Origin: Styela clava
Lineage: Eukaryota > Chordata > Ascidiacea > Stolidobranchia > Styelidae
DNA length: 64,000 nucleotides
NCBI RefSeq assembly: GCF_964204865.1
Contig: NC_135255.1
Span: forward strand, 17,575,135 to 17,639,134
Direction of reading: 5' to 3'
How positions within the stretch are numbered: the stretch's first letter is position 1; the number at the start of each line of letters is the position of its first letter. The position numbers and the translations under genes are program-made. Below are positions 1 through 10,647 of the stretch, one piece after another. Under the pieces are notes generated by a model. That model was not told the origin of the DNA. It was given only the letters and a program-made list of their open reading frames with translations, and did no database searches.

Positions 1-127
1 CCTGAATCGTGGGGTACTCCCCCACTCTTGTATTAATTTGATTTTTGCGACGACGAGAGCGAGGGTTCGGCTTGCCACTCCGCTCTCACCGGTCGGCTTG
101 GCGTTGCACTACAGCCTTGACTGGCCC
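1..127 (+). ncRNA. U2: U2 snRNA, partial (5' part outside window)
   Basis: Begins at U2 nt 61, inside the loop of stem-loop IIa. The remaining IIb stem, Sm site and stem-loops III and IV match the array consensus. The missing 60 nt, including the branch-point recognition sequence, lie before the window. Confidence 0.95.
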
Positions 128-351
128 GTCACTTTCCTATTCGGAAAGTTACGATTTATATAATGTTTGTCATGTTTCTCCTACTACTTTGTAAGGCAAA
201 GCGAGTACTCACCCTCGTTCCGTGTCTTTTGGAATGGGCGCGGAGCGTCAGGCACGAAGACAGCTGCAAATCTTCCATACTGCTTCCACCGGAGTAACTT
301 CGGAACGCACAACAATTTCACGAATTCTTTAAATGGAAGTTAGATGGGCAT

Positions 352-363
352 TGTGATGTCACA
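352..363. promoter_or_regulatory. Palindrome TGTGATGTCACA in spacer
   Basis: Inverted repeat TGTGA-TG-TCACA, found at the same place in the units. It resembles a relaxed CRE/ATF site. It lies about 225 bp past one U2 and about 750 bp before the next, so a promoter role is only a guess. Confidence 0.3.
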
Positions 364-421
364 GAGCAGAGACTGCAATTAAAATGTATTTGGTTACAGG
401 CGAAGAGAATCTGGAATTTCT

Positions 422-433
422 TTAACCGGTTAA
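422..433. promoter_or_regulatory. 12-bp perfect palindrome TTAACCGGTTAA
   Basis: A perfect palindrome whose core AACCGGTT is the Grainyhead-type binding motif. Two units (G at 6268 and at 9775) carry a change that breaks it, while the others I read keep it. Function is not shown by the sequence. Confidence 0.3.
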
Positions 434-449
434 CTGCAGCGTGACGTTT

Positions 450-482
450 GACGTAATATTTATTGTTTTAGCTTATTACGTC
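450..482. promoter_or_regulatory. Inverted GACGTAATA / TATTACGTC pair
   Basis: GACGTAATA at 450-458 is mirrored by TATTACGTC at 474-482, with a 15-nt gap; a further TGACG lies at 442-446. These are CREB/ATF-like half sites, or the arms of a possible hairpin. Variant C at 19177 and 23853 in later units falls one base before the right arm. Confidence 0.3.
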
Positions 483-884
483 GCAATGGTTACAAATTAA
501 TTTCGAGTGATTTATCCTGGTATCTCTCAAAATTATTGACGAATCTAGATCGTTTTGTGATCCCTTGCTGCAAGAGATATGCAGCGTGCTTTGGACATAT
601 GGAAGTATTTTCGTGAAACAGTTTCCGTTATTCAATGTCACTTATGTGACAAATTTACAGTGCCCAGTGTGCAAATTCTTCTTCGAGATATCATACGGAA
701 AAACAGCATCAACTGCGCCACATGGAATAGACAATTTACGCTTTTACCGAAAACTGATTATGAATTTATCATTGTCCAATTTTCATAATCAGCAATCTTG
801 GTACTTCAATTATTTTTCACCTCTATTGGCTCTCTACAAATACAGTTAGTGATATTCTTTTAAATGAAACGCTACAGGAAATAA

Positions 885-892
885 ATTTGCGA
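885..892. promoter_or_regulatory. Octamer-like box, candidate DSE
   Basis: ATTTGCGA matches the octamer ATTTGCAT at 6 of 8 positions and sits at -225 to -218 from the next U2 start. Vertebrate U2 genes carry their octamer-containing distal sequence element at about this distance. The position is the better argument; the match itself is weak. The insertion at 38214 lies just upstream of this box and leaves it attached to its U2 (39408-39415). Confidence 0.3.
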
Positions 893-1044
893 AGACGTAA
901 TCATTTCTGACAAAATTGTACATTATAAAGATGATTTGTACCTGAGATGTCAGTCAACGGTTAAAATAAATCGTAACCTTCAACCATCCAGAATGGGTCC
1001 ACCATTCCCAGCCCCACTAATTAGTATTGTAAGTGGAAACTTAA

Positions 1045-1062
1045 TCACCGTCACCGGAACCG
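1045..1062 (+). promoter_or_regulatory. Proximal sequence element (PSE) of U2
   Basis: TCACCGTCACCGGAACCG lies at -65 to -48. Its first ten bases fit the vertebrate PSE consensus TCACCNTNAC exactly, and the distance is that of the SNAPc-binding PSE. There is no TATA box at -25, as expected for a Pol II rather than Pol III snRNA promoter. The box recurs at the same distance before every U2 in the window; coordinates are given with each gene. Spacer variants just upstream (C for T at 2212 and equivalents, C at 58267) fall outside it. Confidence 0.75.
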
Positions 1063-1109
1063 TTTTCATAAATTCCCAATACATTATTGCGTGAAAACAC
1101 CGACCATTT

Positions 1110-1296
1110 ATCGCTTCTTCGGCCTATTGGCTAAGATCAAGTGTAGTAACTGTTCTATTCAGATTAATACCTGAATCGTGGGGTACTCCCCCACTCTTGT
1201 ATTAATTTGATTTTTGCGACGACGAGAGCGAGGGTTCGGCTTGCCACTCCGCTCTCACCGGTCGGCTTGGCGTTGCACTACAGCCTTGACTGGCCC
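1110..1296 (+). ncRNA. U2: U2 spliceosomal snRNA, reference copy
   Basis: U2 pairs with the intron branch site and with U6 in the spliceosome. Start set at the conserved AUCGC. Elements: U6-pairing 5' segment nt 1-12 with one extra U (UUCUUCGG, usually UUCUCGG); stem-loop I with loop UAUU; GCUAAGAUC; branch-point recognition GUAGUA at 1143-1148, followed by A where U is nearly universal; stem IIa ATTCAG/CTGAAT (1157-1162, 1171-1176); stem IIb GTGGGG/CCCCAC (1178-1183, 1189-1194); Sm site ATTTTTG (1210-1216); stem III GAGAGC/GCTCTC (1224-1229, 1251-1256); stem IV CCGGTC/GACTGG (1258-1263, 1288-1293) with an 11-nt apical loop GTTGCACTACA like the U2B''-binding loop. The 3' end is uncertain by a few nt. 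PSE at 1045-1062. Confidence 0.97.
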
Positions 1297-2278
1297 GTCA
1301 CTTTCCTATTCGGAAAGTTACGATTTATATGATGTTTGTCATGTTTCTCCTACTACTTTGTAAGGCAAAGCGAGTACTCACCCTCGTTCCGTGTCTTTTG
1401 GAATGGGCGCGGAGCGTCAGGCACGAAGACAGCTGCAAATCTTCCATACTGCTTCCACCGGAGTAACTTCGGAACGCACAACAATTTCACGAATTCTTTA
1501 AATGGAAGTTAGATGGGCATTGTGATGTCACAGAGCAGAGACTGCAATTAAAATGTATTTGGTTACAGGCGAAGAGAATCTGGAATTTCTTTAACCGGTT
1601 AACTGCAGCGTGACGTTTGACGTAATATTTATTGTTTTAGCTTATTACGTCGCAATGGTTACAAATTAATTTCGAGTGATTTATCCTGGTATCTCTCAAA
1701 ATTATTGACGAATCTAGATCGTTTTGTGATCCCTTGCTGCAAGAGATATGCAGCGTGCTTTGGACATATGGAAGTATTTTCGTGAAACAGTTTCCGTTAT
1801 TCAATGTCACTTATGTGACAAATTTACAGTGCCCAGTGTGCAAATTCTTCTTTGAGATATCATACGGAAAAACAGCATCAACTGCGCCACATGGAATAGA
1901 CAATTTACGCTTTTACCGAAAACTGATTATGAATTTATCATTGTCCAATTTTCATAATCAGCAATCTTGGTACTTCAATTATTTTTCACCTCTATTGGGT
2001 CTCTACAAATACAGTTAGTGATATTCTTTTAAATGAAACGCTACAGGAGATAAATTTGCGAAGACGTAATCATTTCTGACAAAATTGTACATTATAAAGA
2101 TGATTTGTACCTGAGATGTCAGTCAACGGTTAAAATAAATCGTAACCTTCAACCATCCAGAATGGGTCCACCATTCCCAGCCCCACTAATTAGTATTGTA
2201 AGTGGAAACCTAATCACCGTCACCGGAACCGTTTTCATAAATTCCCAATACATTATTGCGTGAAAACACCGACCATTT
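1297..2278 (+). other. Intergenic spacer, typical unit
   Basis: About 980 bp between two U2 genes, A+T-rich. It holds the 3' inverted repeat, the spacer palindromes, the octamer-like box and the PSE described for the first units. A reading frame of 94 codons runs through 1734-2018 but opens with TTG and has its first ATG only near its end, so I do not call it a gene. I found no tRNA, 5S, U1, U4, U5, U6 or spliced-leader sequence on either strand. All other spacers in the window have the same content. Confidence 0.85.
1300..1318 (+). promoter_or_regulatory. Inverted repeat after U2, possible 3'-end signal
   Basis: ACTTTCC (1300-1306), loop TATTC, GGAAAGT (1312-1318): a perfect 7-bp stem beginning about 4 nt after the last base of stem-loop IV's closing tail. 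It is present in all units. It may guide 3' processing of pre-U2 or belong to a longer mature 3' end. A vertebrate-type 3' box (GTTT-N-AAARNNAGA) is not evident. In the copy at 20982 the stem is broken (A at 21173); in the copy at 46646 it has a G-U pair (G at 46836). Confidence 0.5.
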
Positions 2279-2465
2279 ATCGCTTCTTCGGCCTATTGGC
2301 TAAGATCAAGTGTAGTAACTGTTCTATTCAGATTAATACCTGAATCGTGGGGTACTCCCCCACTCTTGTATTAATTTGATTTTTGCGACGACGAGAGCGA
2401 GGGTTCGGCTTGCCACTCCGCTCTCACCGGTCGGCTTGGCGTTGCACTACAGCCTTTACTGGCCC
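2279..2465 (+). ncRNA. U2: U2 snRNA, variant in stem IV
   Basis: T replaces G at 2457 (nt 179), which removes one base pair of the lower stem IV. PSE at 2214-2231. Confidence 0.94.
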
Positions 2466-3447
2466 GTCACTTTCCTATTCGGAAAGTTACGATTTATATA
2501 TTGTTTGTCATGTTTCTCCTACTACTTTGTAAGGCAAAGCGAGTACTCACCCTCGTTCCGTGTCTTTTGGAATGGGCGCGGAGCGTCAGGCACGAAGACA
2601 GCTGCAAATCTTCCATACTGCTTCCACCGGAGTAACTTCGGAACGCACAACAATTTCACGAATTCTTTAAATGGAAGTTAGATGGGCATTGTGATGTCAC
2701 AGAGCAGAGACTGCAATTAAAATGTATTTGGTTACAGGCGAAGAGAATCTGGAATTTCTTTAACCGGTTAACTGCAGCGTGACGTTTGACGTAATATTTA
2801 TTGTTTTAGCTTATTACGTCGCAATGGTTACAAATTAATTTCGAGTGATTTATCCTGGTATCTCTCAAAATTATTGACGAATCTAGATCGTTTTGTGATC
2901 CCTTGCTGCAAGAGATATGCAGCGTGCTTTGGACATATGGAAGTATTTTCGTGAAACAGTTTCCGTTATTCAATGTCACTTATGTGACAAATTTACAGTG
3001 CCCAGTGTGCAAATTCTTCTTTGAGATATCATACGGAAAAACAGCATCAACTGCGCCACATGGAATAGACAATTTACGCTTTTACCGAAAACTGATTATG
3101 AATTTATCATTGTCCAATTTTCATAATCAGCAATCTTGGTACTTCAATTATTTTTCACCTCTATTGGGTCTCTACAAATACAGTTAGTGATATTCTTTTA
3201 AATGAAACGCTACAGGAAATAAATTTGCGAAGACGTAATCATTTCTGACAAAATTGTACATTATAAAGATGATTTGTACCTGAGATGTCAGTCAACGGTT
3301 AAAATAAATCGTAACCTTCAACCATCCAGAATGGGTCCACCATTCCCAGCCCCACTAATTAGTATTGTAAGTGGAAACCTAATCACCGTCACCGGAACCG
3401 TTTTCATAAATTCCCAATACATTATTGCGTGAAAACACCGACCATTT

Positions 3448-3634
3448 ATCGCTTCTTCGGCCTATTGGCTAAGATCAAGTGTAGTAACTGTTCTATTCAG
3501 ATTAATACCTGAATCGTGGGGTACTCCCCCACTCTTGTATTAATTTGATTTTTGCGACGACGAGAGCGAGGGTTCGGCTTGCCACTCCGCTCTCACCGGT
3601 CGGCTTGGCGTTGCACTACAGCCTTGACTGGCCC
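3448..3634 (+). ncRNA. U2: U2 snRNA, consensus copy
   Basis: No difference from the consensus seen. PSE at 3383-3400. Confidence 0.95.
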
Positions 3635-4616
3635 GTCACTTTCCTATTCGGAAAGTTACGATTTATATAATGTTTGTCATGTTTCTCCTACTACTTTGTA
3701 AGGCAAAGCGAGTACTCACCCTCGTTCCGTGTCTTTTGGAATGGGCGCGGAGCGTCAGGCACGAAGACAGCTGCAAATCTTCCATACTGCTTCCACCGGA
3801 GTAACTTCGGAACGCACAACAATTTCACGAATTCTTTAAATGGAAGTTAGATGGGCATTGTGATGTCACAGAGCAGAGACTGCAATTAAAATGTATTTGG
3901 TTACAGGCGAAGAGAATCTGGAATTTCTTTAACCGGTTAACTGCAGCGTGACGTTTGACGTAATATTTATTGTTTTAGCTTATTACGTCGCAATGGTTAC
4001 AAATTAATTTCGAGTGATTTATCCTGGTATCTCTCAAAATTATTGACGAATCTAGATCGTTTTGTGATCCCTTGCTGCAAGAGATATGCAGCGTGCTTTG
4101 GACATATGGAAGTATTTTCGTGAAACAGTTTCCGTTATTCAATGTCACTTATGTGACAAATTTACAGTGCCCAGTGTGCAAATTCTTCTTTGAGATATCA
4201 TACGGAAAAACAGCATCAACTGCGCCACATGGAATAGACAATTTACGCTTTTACCGAAAACTGATTATGAATTTATCATTGTCCAAATTTCATAATCAGC
4301 AATCTTGGTACTTCAATTATTTTTCACCTCTATTGGGTCTCTACAAATACAGTTAGTGATATTCTTTTAAATGAAACGCTACAGGAGATAAATTTGCGAA
4401 GACGTAATCATTTCTGACAAAATTGTACATTATAAAGATGATTTGTACCTGAGATGTCAGTCAACGGTTAAAATAAATCGTAACCTTCAACCATCCAGAA
4501 TGGGTCCACCATTCCCAGCCCCACTAATTAGTATTGTAAGTGGAAACTTAATCACCGTCACCGGAACCGTTTTCATAAATTCCCAATACATTATTGCGTG
4601 AAAACACCGACCATTT

Positions 4617-4803
4617 ATCGCTTCTTCGGCCTGTTGGCTAAGATCAAGTGTAGTAACTGTTCTATTCAGATTAATACCTGAATCGTGGGGTACTCCCCCA
4701 CTCTTGTATTAATTTGATTTTTGCGACGACGAGAGCGAGGGTTCGGCTTGCCACTCCGCTCTCACCGGTCGGCTTGGCGTTGCACTACAGCCTTGACTGG
4801 CCC
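4617..4803 (+). ncRNA. U2: U2 snRNA, variant in loop I
   Basis: G replaces A at 4633 (nt 17), in the loop of stem-loop I; pairing is not affected. PSE at 4552-4569. The 3' flank has C at 4838, a change shared only with the unit 12 repeats on (18865). Confidence 0.94.
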
Positions 4804-5784
4804 GTCACTTTCCTATTCGGAAAGTTACGATTTATATCATGTTTGTCATGTTTCTCCTACTACTTTGTAAGGCAAAGCGAGTACTCACCCTCGTTCCGTG
4901 TCTTTTGGAATGGGCGCGGAGCGTCAGGCACGAAGACAGCTGCAAATCTTCCATACTGCTTCCACCGGAGTAACTTCGGAACGCACAACAATTTCACGAA
5001 TTCTTTAAATGGAAGTTAGATGGGCATTGTGATGTCACAGAGCAGAGACTGCAATTAAAATGTATTTGGTTACAGGCGAAGGGAATCTGGAATTTCTTTA
5101 ACCGGTTAACTGCAGCGTGACGTTTGACGTAATATTTATTGTTTTAGCTTATTACGTCGCAATGGTTACAAATTAATTTCGAGTGATTTATCCTGGTATC
5201 TCTCAAAATTATTGACGAATCTAGATCGTTTTGTGATCCCTTGCTGCAAGAGATATGCAGCGTGCTTTGGACATATGGAAGTATTTTCGTGAAACAGTTT
5301 CCGTTATTCAATGTCACTTATGTGACAAATTTACAGTGCCCAGTGTGCAAATTCTTCTTTGAGATATCATACGGAAAAACAGCATCAACTGCGCCACATG
5401 GAATAGACAATTTACGCTTTTACCGAAAACTGATTATGAATTTATCATTGTCCAATTTTCATAATCAGCAATCTTGGTACTTCAATTATTTTTCACCTCT
5501 ATTGGGTTCTACAAATACAGTTAGTGATATTCTTTTAAATGAAACGCTACAGGAGATAAATTTGCGAAGACGTAATCATTTCTGACAAAATTGTACATTA
5601 TAAAGATGATTTGTACCTGAGATGTCAGTCAACGGTTAAAATAAATCGTAACCTTCAACCATCCAGAATGGGTCCACCATTCCCAGCCCCACTAATTAGT
5701 ATTGTAAGTGGAAACTTAATCACCGTCACCGGAACCGTTTTCATAAATTCCCAATACATTATTGCGTGAAAACACCGACCATTT

Positions 5785-5971
5785 ATCGCTTCTTCGGCCT
5801 ATTGGCTAAGATCAAGTGTAGTAACTGTTCTATTCAGATTAATACCTGAATCGTGGGGTACTCCCCCACTCTTGTATTAATTTGATTTTTGCGACGACGA
5901 GAGCGAGGGTTCGGCTTGCCACTCCGCTCTCACCGGTCGGCTTGGCGTTGCACTACAGCCTTGACTGGCCC
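5785..5971 (+). ncRNA. U2: U2 snRNA, consensus copy
   Basis: Consensus. The spacer before it has lost 1 nt near 5507, about 280 bp upstream of the gene. PSE at 5720-5737. Confidence 0.95.
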
Positions 5972-6953
5972 GTCACTTTCCTATTCGGAAAGTTACGATT
6001 TATATAATGTTTGTCATGTTTCTCCTACTACTTTGTAAGGCAAAGCGAGTACTCACCCTCGTTCCGTGTCTTTTGGAATGGGCGCGGAGCGTCAGGCACG
6101 AAGACAGCTGCAAATCTTCCATACTGCTTCCACCGGAGTAACTTCGGAACGCACAACAATTTCACGAATTCTTTAAATGGAAGTTAGATGGGCATTGTGA
6201 TGTCACAGAGCAGAGACTGCAATTAAAATGTATTTGGTTACAGGCGAAGAGAATCTGGAATTTCTTTGACCGGTTAACTGCAGCGTGACGTTTGACGTAA
6301 TATTTATTGTTTTAGCTTATTACGTCGCAATGGTTACAAATTAATTTCGAGTGATTTATCCTGGTATCTCTCAAAATTATTGACGAATCTAGATCGTTTT
6401 GTGATCCCTTGCTGCAAGAGATATGCAGCGTGCTTTGGACATATGGAAGTATTTTCGTGAAACAGTTTCCGTTATTCAATGTCACTTATGTGACAAATTT
6501 ACAGTGCCCAGTGTGCAAATTCTTCTTTGAGATATCATACGGAAAAACAGCATCAACTGCGCCACATGGAATAGACAATTTACGCTTTTACCGAAAACTG
6601 ATTATGAATTTATCATTGTCCAATTTTCATAATCAGCAATCTTGGTACTTCAATTATTTTTCACCTCTATTGGGTCTCTACAAATACAGTTAGTGATATT
6701 CTTTTAAATGAAACGCTACAGGAAATAAATTTGCGAAGACGTAATCATTTCTGACAAAATTGTACATTATAAAGATGATTTGTACCTGAGATGTCAGTCA
6801 ACGGTTAAAATAAATCGTAACCTTCAACCATCCAGAATGGGTCCACCATTCCCAGCCCCACTAATTAGTATTGTAAGTGGAAACCTAATCACCGTCACCG
6901 GAACCGTTTTCATAAATTCCCAATACATTATTGCGTGAAAACACCGACCATTT

Positions 6954-7140
6954 ATCGCTTCTTCGGCCTATTGGCTAAGATCAAGTGTAGTAACTGTTCT
7001 ATTCAGATTAATACCTGAATCGTGGGGTACTCCCCCACTCTTGTATTAATTTGATTTTTGCGACGACGAGAGCGAGGGTTCGGCTTGCCACTCCGCTCTC
7101 ACCGGTCGGCTTGGCGTTGCACTACAGCCTTGACTGGCCC
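6954..7140 (+). ncRNA. U2: U2 snRNA, consensus copy
   Basis: Consensus. PSE at 6889-6906. The upstream spacer has G at 6268, breaking the TTAACCGGTTAA palindrome. Confidence 0.95.
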
Positions 7141-8122
7141 GTCACTTTCCTATTCGGAAAGTTACGATTTATATGATGTTTGTCATGTTTCTCCTACTAC
7201 TTTGTAAGGCAAAGCGAGTACTCACCCTCGTTCCGTGTCTTTTGGAATGGGCGCGGAGCGTCAGGCACGAAGACAGCTGCAAATCTTCCATACTGCTTCC
7301 ACCGGAGTAACTTCGGAACGCACAACAATTTCACGAATTCTTTAAATGGAAGTTAGATGGGCATTGTGATGTCACAGAGCAGAGACTGCAATTAAAATGT
7401 ATTTGGTTACAGGCGAAGAGAATCTGGAATTTCTTTAACCGGTTAACTGCAGCGTGACGTTTGACGTAATATTTATTGTTTTAGCTTATTACGTCGCAAT
7501 GGTTACAAATTAATTTCGAGTGATTTATCCTGGTATCTCTCAAAATTATTGACGAATCTAGATCGTTTTGTGATCCCTTGCTGCAAGAGATATGCAGCGT
7601 GCTTTGGACATATGGAAGTATTTTCGTGAAACAGTTTCCGTTATTCAATGTCACTTATGTGACAAATTTACAGTGCCCAGTGTGCAAATTCTTCTTTGAG
7701 ATATCATACGGAAAAACAGCATCAACTGCGCCACATGGAATAGACAATTTACGCTTTTACCGAAAACTGATTATGAATTTATCATTGTCCAATTTTCATA
7801 ATCAGCAATCTTGGTACTTCAATTATTTTTCACCTCTATTGGGTCTCTACAAATACAGTTAGTGATATTCTTTTAAATGAAACGCTACAGGAAATAAATT
7901 TGCGAAGACGTAATCATTTCTGACAAAATTGTACATTATAAAGATGATTTGTACCTGAGATGTCAGTCAACGGTTAAAATAAATCGTAACCTTCAACCAT
8001 CCAGAATGGGTCCACCATTCCCAGCCCCACTAATTAGTATTGTAAGTGGAAACTTAATCACCGTCACCGGAACCGTTTTCATAAATTCCCAATACATTAT
8101 TGCGTGAAAACACCGACCATTT

Positions 8123-8309
8123 ATCGCTTCTTCGGCCTATTGGCTAAGATCAAGTGTAGTAACTGTTCTATTCAGATTAATACCTGAATCGTGGGGTACT
8201 CCCCCACTCTTGTATTAATTTGATTTTTGCGACGACGAGAGCGAGGGTTCGGCTTGCCACTCCGCTCTCACCGGTCGGCTTGGCGTTGCACTACAGCCTT
8301 GACTGGCCC
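8123..8309 (+). ncRNA. U2: U2 snRNA, consensus copy
   Basis: Consensus. PSE at 8058-8075. Confidence 0.95.
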
Positions 8310-9291
8310 GTCACTTTCCTATTCGGAAAGTTACGATTTATATAATGTTTGTCATGTTTCTCCTACTACTTTCTAAGGCAAAGCGAGTACTCACCCTCGT
8401 TCCGTGTCTTTTGGAATGGGCGCGGAGCGTCAGGCACGAAGACAGCTGCAAATCTTCCATACTGCTTCCACCGGAGTAACTTCGGAACGCACAACAATTT
8501 CACGAATTCTTTAAATGGAAGTTAGATGGGCATTGTGATGTCACAGAGCAGAGACTGCAATTAAAATGTATTTGGTTACAGGCGAAGAGAATCTGGAATT
8601 TCTTTAACCGGTTAACTGCAGCGTGACGTTTGACGTAATATTTATTGTTTTAGCTTATTACGTCGCAATGGTTACAAATTAATTTCGAGTGATTTATCCT
8701 GGTATCTCTCAAAATTATTGACGAATCTAGATCGTTTTGTGATCCCTTGCTGCAAGAGATATGCAGCGTGCTTTGGACATATGGAAGTATTTTCGTGAAA
8801 CAGTTTCCGTTATTCAATGTCACTTATGTGACAAATTTACAGTGCCCAGTGTGCAAATTCTTCTTTGAGATATCATACGGAAAAACAGCATCAACTGCGC
8901 CACATGGAATAGACAATTTACGCTTTTACCGAAAACTGATTATGAATTTATCATTGTCCAATTTTCATAATCAGCAATCTTGGTACTTCAATTATTTTTC
9001 ACCTCTATTGGGTCTCTACAAATACAGTTAGTGATATTCTTTTAAATGAAACGCTACAGGAGATAAATTTGCGAAGACGTAATCATTTCTGACAAAATTG
9101 TACATTATAAAGATGATTTGTACCTGAGATGTCAGTCAACGGTTAAAATAAATCGTAACCTTCAACCATCCAGAATGGGTCCACCATTCCCAGCCCCACT
9201 AATTAGTATTGTAAGTGGAAACTTAATCACCGTCACCGGAACCGTTTTCATAAATTCCCAATACATTATTGCGTGAAAACACCGACCATTT

Positions 9292-9478
9292 ATCGCTTCT
9301 TCGGCCTATTGGCTAAGATCAAGTGTAGTAACTGTTCTATTCAGATTAATACCTGAATCGTGGGGTACTCCCCCACTCTTGTATTAATTTGATTTTTGCG
9401 ACGACGAGAGCGAGGGTTCGGCTTGCCACTCCGCTCTCACCGGTCGGCTTGGCGTTGCACTACAGCCTTGACTGGCCC
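9292..9478 (+). ncRNA. U2: U2 snRNA, consensus copy
   Basis: Consensus. PSE at 9227-9244. Confidence 0.95.
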
Positions 9479-10460
9479 GTCACTTTCCTATTCGGAAAGT
9501 TACGATTTATATAATGTTTGTCATGTTTCTCCTACTACTTTGTAAGGCAAAGCGAGTACTCACCCTCGTTCCGTGTCTTTTGGAATGGGCGCGGAGCGTC
9601 AGGCACGAAAACAGCTGCAAATCTTCCATACTGCTTCCACCGGAGTAACTTCGGAACGCACAACAATTTCACGAATTCTTTAAATGGAAGTTAGATGGGC
9701 ATTGTGATGTCACAGAGCAGAGACTGCAATTAAAATGTATTTGGTTACAGGCGAAGAGAATCTGGAATTTATTTGACCGGTTAACTGCAGCGTGACGTTT
9801 GACGTAATATTTATTGTTTTAGCTTATTACGTCGCAATGGTTACAAATTAATTTCGAGTGATTTATCCTGGTATCTCTCAAAATTATTGACGAATCTAGA
9901 TCGTTTTGTGATCCCTTGCTGCAAGAGATATGCAGCGTGCTTTGGACATATGGAAGTATTTTCGTGAAACAGTTTCCGTTATTCAATGTCACTTATGTGA
10001 CAAATTTACAGTGCCCAGTGTGCAAATTCTTCTTTGAGATATCATACGGAAAAACAGCATCAACTGCGCCACATGGAATAGACAATTTACGCTTTTACCG
10101 AAAACTGATTATGAATTTATCATTGTCCAATTTTCATAATCAGCAATCTTGGTACTTCAATTATTTTTCACCTCTATTGGGTCTCTACAAATACAGTTAG
10201 TGATATTCTTTTAAATGAAACGCTACAGGAAATAAATTTGCGAAGACGTAATCATTTCTGACAAAATTGTACATTATAAAGATGATTTGTACCTGAGATG
10301 TCAGTCAACGGTTAAAATAAATCGTAACCTTCAACCATCCAGAATGGGTCCACCATTCCCAGCCCCACTAATTAGTATTGTAAGTGGAAACTTAATCACC
10401 GTCACCGGAACCGTTTTCATAAATTCCCAATACATTATTGCGTGAAAACACCGACCATTT

Positions 10461-10647
10461 ATCGCTTCTTCGGCCTATTGGCTAAGATCAAGTGTAGTAA
10501 CTGTTCTATTCAGATTAATACCTGAATCGTGGGGTACTCCCCCACTCTTGTATTAATTTGATTTTTGCGACGACGAGAGCGAGGGTTCGGCTTGCCACTC
10601 CGCTCTCACCGGTCGGCTTGGCGTTGCACTACAGCCTTGACTGGCCC
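10461..10647 (+). ncRNA. U2: U2 snRNA, consensus copy
   Basis: Consensus. PSE at 10396-10413. The upstream spacer carries A at 9771 and G at 9775 by the TTAACCGGTTAA palindrome. Confidence 0.95.

Noticed and set aside
565-849. Recurring 94-codon open frame in every spacer, preserved in more than 50 units
   Set aside because: It opens with TTG, not usable as a normal start in eukaryotes; the first in-frame ATG leaves only about 29 codons. Preservation reflects homogenisation of the array, not coding constraint. One-base and 57-base deletions disrupt it in some units without other signs.
1233-1245. B-box-like GGTTCGGCTTG inside U2 (internal Pol III promoter)
   Set aside because: It is part of stem-loop III, there is no matching A box or terminator T-run, and the upstream PSE without TATA indicates Pol II.
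2376-2681. 101-codon open frame also seen at 4714-5019 and 18741-19046
   Set aside because: It starts with TTG inside U2, reads through stem-loops III and IV and the 3' flank, and is open only where one base of a stop codon in the flank has changed.
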